From: Paenibacillus lutrae
GTDB lineage: Bacteria > Bacillota > Bacilli > Paenibacillales > NBRC-103111
Direction: 5' to 3'
DNA: 64,000 nt
Assembly: GCF_009757775.1 (NCBI RefSeq)
Contig: NZ_RHLK01000005.1
Span: 211,767 to 275,766, forward strand
The notes beneath the pieces are model-generated. The model ran no database searches and was not told where the DNA came from. It saw only the letters and a list, made by a program, of their open reading frames with translations. Each line of letters starts with the position of its first letter. The first letter of the stretch is position 1. The position numbers and the translations under genes were made by a program. Below, piece by piece: positions 60,350 to 64,000 of the stretch.

Positions 60350-61330
60350 TTAATGGCCGCTATGGCCGGAATGCTCATCTTTTTTGGCAGCTCCATCGGA
60401 GCTGGTGTTTCCATCGGTAGAAGATTTATCAGCTGCGCCTTCAGCAGGCTTGCTGTTCTCCCCTGTTGCACCATGATTATTGTGAGCGCCGTATTTCGTT
60501 ACAATCTGCTCAAACAACCCGTTAGGGAACGAAGAGTACGACTTCACTTCAGATACACCTTGCACGGCCAAAGCTTTATAGCCATCCATAGTTAAGGCAG
60601 GCGATTCCGCTTTCGTTTTCTTCACCCACTCGTCAAACTCTTGCTGGGAAGTCGCTTTAGCTACGAATCTCATGCTGCCAAAGTCTCTGCCCGTGAAGTT
60701 AGCCCCGGATCCCATATATTCGCCCGGCTCATCGGCCATCAGATGCAGCTTCATCGCCATACCTGACATGGTGTATACCTGCCCGCCAAGCTGAGGAATC
60801 CAGAATGAGTTCATCGGAGAGTCAGCGGTCAGTTCAAAGCGAACCGGCACGTCTTCCGGAAACTGTACGTAGTTCACGGTAGCAATGCCCTGCTCCGGAT
60901 ACTTAAAGAGCCATTTCCAGTCGAGCGATGTCACTTGAATCGTGATCGGCTTAGCCTCTGCTTCAATCGGCTTAGAAGGCTCAAGCGCATACGTATACTT
61001 TACCGTTACCACGGCTAGCGCCAAAATAATAATAATCGGAATACCCCACCAGATGGTTTCGAGCTTAGTGCTATGCTCCCAATTAGGTTCGTATTTCGCT
61101 TTACGTCCCGGCTTATCACGATAACGCCATACGATTACGAAAGTAATAATCAGAACTGGCGCAATAATGACCAGGCAAAGAATGGTGGAAATAATGATCA
61201 GATCTAACTGCTGCTGACCGATCGGCCCTTTCGGATCGAGCACGATAAGGTCACAACCGGCAGAAAGAACCGCCATCAAGACCAGCATAGCTGATGCTGT
61301 GAAACGCCGGAATAACTTTGCCTTCTTCAA
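60350..61330 (-). CDS. qoxA: Quinol oxidase subunit II (lipoprotein, no CuA)
   Basis: A 326-residue protein with a lipobox (LSAGC, Cys about residue 26), two helices and an extracytoplasmic cupredoxin-like domain. The CuA cysteines and histidines of cytochrome c oxidases are absent (FWIPQLGGQVYTMSGM), so it is a quinol oxidase. An Asn/His/Lys/Ser-rich tail follows. The start is TTG 61330, with AGGAG 10 nt before. Confidence 0.93.
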   Translation of the reverse strand: MKKAKLFRRFTASAMLVLMAVLSAGCDLIVLDPKGPIGQQQLDLIIISTILCLVIIAPVLIITFVIVWRYRDKPGRKAKYEPNWEHSTKLETIWWGIPIIIILALAVVTVKYTYALEPSKPIEAEAKPITIQVTSLDWKWLFKYPEQGIATVNYVQFPEDVPVRFELTADSPMNSFWIPQLGGQVYTMSGMAMKLHLMADEPGEYMGSGANFTGRDFGSMRFVAKATSQQEFDEWVKKTKAESPALTMDGYKALAVQGVSEVKSYSSFPNGLFEQIVTKYGAHNNHGATGENSKPAEGAADKSSTDGNTSSDGAAKKDEHSGHSGH

Positions 61331-61540
61331 TTCTCCTCATCTCCTGACTGACGACCCCGCTAAATAAAACCTGCGAAAATCGTTCGTTCATACATTTATG
61401 TGATAAACATAACAGAAACGTAATCGAACATCTGCCCTGTTAACAAATGTGTCAACGATCCGTTGAAATTCCGTAATACAATGTTCAACGTTTAGACGCT
61501 TTTCTGTAACCATTAGGCATTTTCGCGGATATAATCTGCA

Positions 61541-61573
61541 TTTTGCATGTTTCTGGAATGTTTTTGGAATGTT
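61541..61573. repeat. Three 11-bp-phased direct repeats upstream of qox
   Basis: On minus, AACATTCCAAA, AACATTCCAGA and AACATGCAAAA follow each other with an 11-nt period, one helix turn. This is the layout of OmpR/PhoP-type sites, but the hexamers do not match the PhoP consensus well. The qox promoter itself was not identified with confidence in 61331-61540, and nothing else is seen there. Confidence 0.55.
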
Positions 61574-61671
61574 ATCAGCAATACTCGCATGCGTGAAACC
61601 TGTCTAATCTTGTCAATTCCCAGGGCATAATCTTCCTTACCCTAACTAAGGGATTCTTAAAAACGAAAACG

Positions 61672-61715
61672 CAAAAAACCTCTCTTCACCTATAATAGGT
61701 AAAAGAGAGGTTTCG
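61672..61715 (-). terminator. Terminator of the small membrane-protein gene
   Basis: AAACCTCTCTT/AAGAGAGGTTT with inner ACCTAT/ATAGGT, followed on minus by TTTGCG. Confidence 0.85.
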
Positions 61716-61747
61716 CTTGAGCAGTTTCCTTACATTAAACCAGGATT

Positions 61748-62026
61748 CTAGGCGTTTCTTTCTTCGTTCTCCTGCTGTTCATACTTACGCTTATGAACCA
61801 GGTGAATCGCGGTGCCAATCGTATAGATAAAGACGCTGCCTACCAAGAATCCAATGCCGACCATAAGTGTTAAGTTCTTGTCACTAAAGTGGGTGACGTT
61901 CCACAGGCTCAATACAACACCTATCACGAGCGCGCTCCACGCCATGATGTTCATAAAATTAAATAAGCGGCGAACTTCTTTTTCTTTGTTAGCGGTTTGT
62001 TTTACAGTTACGGAATTCGTTGTCAA
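61748..62026 (-). CDS. Small two-helix membrane protein
   Basis: A 92-residue protein with a charged start (KQTANKEKEVRRLFNFMNI), two hydrophobic helices (about 26-45 and 55-75) and a polar tail (KRKYEQQENEERNA). I do not recognise the family. The start is uncertain: TTG 62026 has AAGGG 11 nt upstream and GTG 62035 has it only 2 nt away. It ends in its own terminator. Confidence 0.65.
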   Translation of the reverse strand: MTTNSVTVKQTANKEKEVRRLFNFMNIMAWSALVIGVVLSLWNVTHFSDKNLTLMVGIGFLVGSVFIYTIGTAIHLVHKRKYEQQENEERNA

Positions 62027-62206
62027 TGGAATCACTTCCCTTTCAGGCTTGTAAGGGGCTATTTGTGTCTATTATAGCACAAAACAAAAGTTTTGTTCAA
62101 AAAATATTCAAATTTTGATCAACAATTGGACACTTATTATTACCCGGCCTGGAAGGGTGTTAAACATTGGGAGAAACTCCCTGATAAACCACGATGAAGC
62201 TATCTC

Positions 62207-62244
62207 GCTTGGCAACGTCCTACTCTCCCAGGACCTTGCAGTTC
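62207..62244 (-). pseudogene. 5S rRNA 3' fragment
   Basis: 38 bases match the 3' end of the intact 5S gene (63574-63611) with three differences, all transitions. The similarity stops abruptly at 62245, so two thirds of the gene is missing. It has the same orientation as the intact 5S. Confidence 0.85.
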
Positions 62245-62251
62245 TATCTAG

Positions 62252-62446
62252 TTAAATAAATCGTCCCGTCAGAAAACTATCCGCTGCCAGCACATTTCCA
62301 CGTTTCATTTCATCTTCTGAACCCGGTGCTACCTCTACTTCATTTGATTTCGTTCCTTTTTGTCTTTCAGACCGATAATCTTCACCGTACCGAACAGAAG
62401 GAGAGAAGGACAGAAGTGTCCTGTTGATGCGGCTATCCAGGGTCAC
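62252..62446 (-). CDS. Hypothetical 64-residue protein
   Basis: GTG 62446 has AGGGGTGG about 5 nt upstream. The frame encodes a polar protein (MTLDSRINRTLLSFSP..., EVEVAPGSEDE). It ends 7 nt before the 5S fragment. No family recognised and no promoter or terminator of its own. Confidence 0.35.
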   Translation of the reverse strand: MTLDSRINRTLLSFSPSVRYGEDYRSERQKGTKSNEVEVAPGSEDEMKRGNVLAADSFLTGRFI

Positions 62447-62466
62447 TTATTCCACCCCTATATACA

Positions 62467-62503
62467 ATAAAGGGAAGAACAGATCTCCTGTTCTTCCCTT
62501 TAA
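62467..62503 (-). terminator. Terminator of the SDR gene
   Basis: AAAGGGAAGAACAG pairs perfectly with CTGTTCTTCCCTTT around ATCTC; the flanking A/T makes it weakly bidirectional. Confidence 0.85.
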
Positions 62504-62540
62504 TTAATACCACGGGGCTTGCCCGCGTTTCTTGTAGAAT

Positions 62541-63299
62541 CTACAGAGTCAATCCTCCGTCAACCACCATCACCGAACCTGTCATATAACTGGATTTATC
62601 GGAGGCTAAGAATACCACGGCTTCTGCAATTTCTTGAGGCTGTGAGAAGCGGCCGATGCGCATAGTCGAGACCTCTTCAGGCACATAGCCTCCTTCTTTA
62701 AAACTCTCCGTAACTCCGGCTGTCAGTGCAGTTTCAACACCGCCCGGACAAATCGCATTAACGCGGATCCCCTGTCTGACATACTCGAGTGCGGCTGCTT
62801 TAGTCAGACCAATTACAGCATGCTTGCTTGCGGAATAGGCACTTGCACTGTGCTCACTTCTGATGCCGGCTGTCGAAGCGGTATTAATAATAGAGCCGCT
62901 GCCCTGTTTCTCCATTACTTGAAGAACATATTTCAGACCCAGAAAAACACCTTTCACGTTAACGTTCATCGTACGGTCAAATTCTTCTTCCGGTACATCC
63001 GCAAGCTTGGCAAATTTCTGAATAACGCCTGCATTGTTAAAAAAGATATCAATTCTGCCATATGTTTCAACCGCTTTATTTACATAGTTTTGAACATCTT
63101 TACTATCCGTTACGTTAGCTTGTACAAAAATGGCTTCTCCGCCTTGTTCTTTAATCAGATCTACTGTTTCTTCGCCTGTTGCCTGATTAAAATCAACAAC
63201 AACAACTTTGGCTCCATCTTCCGCTAACTTCAGGGAACTGGCTCTACCGATCCCGCTGCCCCCGCCTGTAACAATTGCGACTTTGCTGGTATTCTCCAT
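62541..63299 (-). CDS. Short-chain dehydrogenase/reductase
   Basis: A 252-residue classical SDR. It has the cofactor motif TGGGSGIG, the Asp in VVVVDF (NAD preference), NNAG, the catalytic Ser in INTASTAG and Tyr/Lys in YSASK, then CPGGVETAL. It resembles glucose-1-dehydrogenase and 3-oxoacyl reductase relatives; the substrate cannot be told. GAGGAG lies upstream of ATG 63299. An 18-bp palindrome lies 72 nt before the start. Confidence 0.9.
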   Translation of the reverse strand: MENTSKVAIVTGGGSGIGRASSLKLAEDGAKVVVVDFNQATGEETVDLIKEQGGEAIFVQANVTDSKDVQNYVNKAVETYGRIDIFFNNAGVIQKFAKLADVPEEEFDRTMNVNVKGVFLGLKYVLQVMEKQGSGSIINTASTAGIRSEHSASAYSASKHAVIGLTKAAALEYVRQGIRVNAICPGGVETALTAGVTESFKEGGYVPEEVSTMRIGRFSQPQEIAEAVVFLASDKSSYMTGSVMVVDGGLTL

Positions 63300-63370
63300 T
63301 AGTTGTGTCTCCTCGCGTAAGTAAATTGAGCGACCAGGAAAGAATCACTTCTCTATTTAGTTTAGCACTA

Positions 63371-63388
63371 AATGAAATTTATTTCATT
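63371..63388. promoter_or_regulatory. Palindromic operator candidate upstream of the SDR gene
   Basis: AATGAAAT-TT-ATTTCATT, a perfect 18-bp inverted repeat, downstream of a possible -10 (TATTAT near 63409). It is the kind of site bound by TetR-type repressors. Confidence 0.5.
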
Positions 63389-63530
63389 AATCATTAAAAT
63401 ATGTTCATTCTATAATAATCAAATCGATTTTTTTGTGCCACTGCTTTTGATGTAGGATGGGATTATTGTCCTGTATGCTAATTTTCCCGCTAGGATGAAA
63501 TACAATCCCAATTCCAATATCCATTTATGG

Positions 63531-63566
63531 ATAAAAAAGAACATTCCGCTAGTAACGGAATGTTCT
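63531..63566 (-). terminator. Terminator of the rrn operon
   Basis: AGAACATTCCG/CGGAATGTTCT stem followed by TTTTTTATCC on minus, 8 nt after the 5S. Confidence 0.92.
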
Positions 63567-63573
63567 TTGATTT

Positions 63574-63690
63574 GCTTGGCAACGTCCTACTCTCCCAGGA
63601 CCCTGCGGTCCAAGTACCATCGGCGCTGGAAGGCTTAACGGTCGTGTTCGGGATGGGTACGCGTGGTTCCCTTCCGCCATCGTCACCAAA
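63574..63690 (-). rRNA. rrf: 5S ribosomal RNA
   Basis: About 117 bases with all the universal 5S blocks: on minus GAACCACGCGTACCCAT, CCCGAACACGACCGTTAAG, CGCCGATGGTAC and GGGAGAGTAGGACG. The ends TTTGGTGACG and GTTGCCAAGC pair as helix I. It is the last gene of a minus-strand rrn operon. Confidence 0.96.
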
Positions 63691-63873
63691 CAGGATGTTC
63701 CGAAGTGTTAGAGACTTCGAAAATCGCAGCATCTCCTTGCGGACATACCACTTCGATCAGGGTTGTACCCTGAAAACTAGCAGCGAAAGATGTAAAAGAT
63801 CCATCCAAAGATCTTGTGGTGCACCCGCCTAAGCGATGCTTCCGATGACGGCCTCTACTCTCGTAAAGACCTA
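63691..63873 (-). other. 23S-5S intergenic spacer
   Basis: About 183 bases between the 23S and 5S genes with no tRNA. It holds processing stems only as far as can be seen, such as AGTGTTAGAGACTTC near 63703. Confidence 0.7.
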
Positions 63874-64000
63874 TAGGTCAAGCCCTCGACCGATTAGTAT
63901 TGGTCAGCTCCACACATTGCTGTGCTTCCACCTCCAACCTATCTACCTCGTCGTCTTCAAGGGGTCTTACTAATTGGGAAATCTCATCTTGAGGGGGGCT
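63874..64000 (-). rRNA. rrl: 23S ribosomal RNA, 3' end (partial)
   Basis: On minus the sequence reads through AAGACGACGAGGTAGATAGG and GTGTGGAGCTGACCAATACT and ends near CGGTCGAGGGCTTGACC, the conserved 3' end of Bacillota 23S. The rest lies outside the window. Confidence 0.95.

Noticed and set aside
63527..63832. Open frame across the 5S gene
   Set aside because: It lies on a clear rRNA gene and terminator.

Overview
The window looks like chromosomal DNA from a spore-forming Bacillota, most probably Paenibacillaceae (inference). The reasons are moderate GC, strong GGAGG-type ribosome sites with many TTG and GTG starts, a KbaA homologue and a KinB-like kinase (sporulation phosphorelay), stalk-domain (copper amine oxidase N-terminal-like) and FN3/Big secreted proteins, a T-box leader, PerR/Fnr/WalR/CcpA-type boxes and an rrn operon with Bacillota-like 5S. 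No insertion sequence, prophage or CRISPR array was seen.

1-11.2 kb: end of an unknown plus-strand gene, a secreted protein with a duplicated module, a quinone oxidoreductase, nitronate monooxygenase, a secreted stalk-domain hydrolase, Dps with a PerR-like box, topoisomerase III, KbaA and a YisL-like membrane protein. 11.4-19.8 kb: two Gfo/Idh/MocA dehydrogenases, an FAD oxidase, a ba3-type terminal oxidase with a well-placed Fnr box, and a divergent lipoteichoic-acid-synthase-like gene carrying a consensus WalR box. 19.9-25.7 kb: SMP-30 lactonase, ROK regulator, paired short chromate transporters, a secreted GDPD followed by a 23-unit heptanucleotide array, and CsbD.

25.7-35.6 kb is the most unusual part. 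It is an eleven-gene minus-strand cluster: HPr, enzyme I, a BglG/PRD-type regulator, a metallohydrolase, a small PRD protein, an SFCGS protein, DUF4312, DUF4311, DUF4310, DgaE and DgaF. It joins a conserved transport-like set of unknown function to enzymes that convert an amino-sugar-acid phosphate to pyruvate and glyceraldehyde-3-phosphate, with its own phosphotransfer proteins but no recognisable EIIC.

35.7-49.9 kb: MFS protein, nucleotidyltransferase-like protein, a heterodimeric ABC exporter of BmrCD type with one degenerate site, an orphan KinB-like kinase, a conserved hypothetical, aldose epimerase, metallophosphoesterase and a large secreted NAGPA-domain protein whose promoter carries a consensus cre site and a palindrome. 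50-57.3 kb: Nudix hydrolase, MsrAB fusion, a VanRS-like two-component system followed by a DD-carboxypeptidase, and a divergent arginyl-tRNA synthetase behind a T-box. 57.3-61.3 kb: a four-gene quinol oxidase operon (qox). 61.7-64 kb: small membrane protein, a decayed 5S rRNA 3' fragment, an SDR dehydrogenase, then an intact 5S rRNA and the 3' end of 23S rRNA (minus strand).

Themes are envelope maintenance (LTA synthase, DD-carboxypeptidase, secreted glycosidase), respiration with two oxidases under separate control, and sugar-acid metabolism. All starts were set by reading ribosome-binding sites; family names come from motif recognition, not from a database search.
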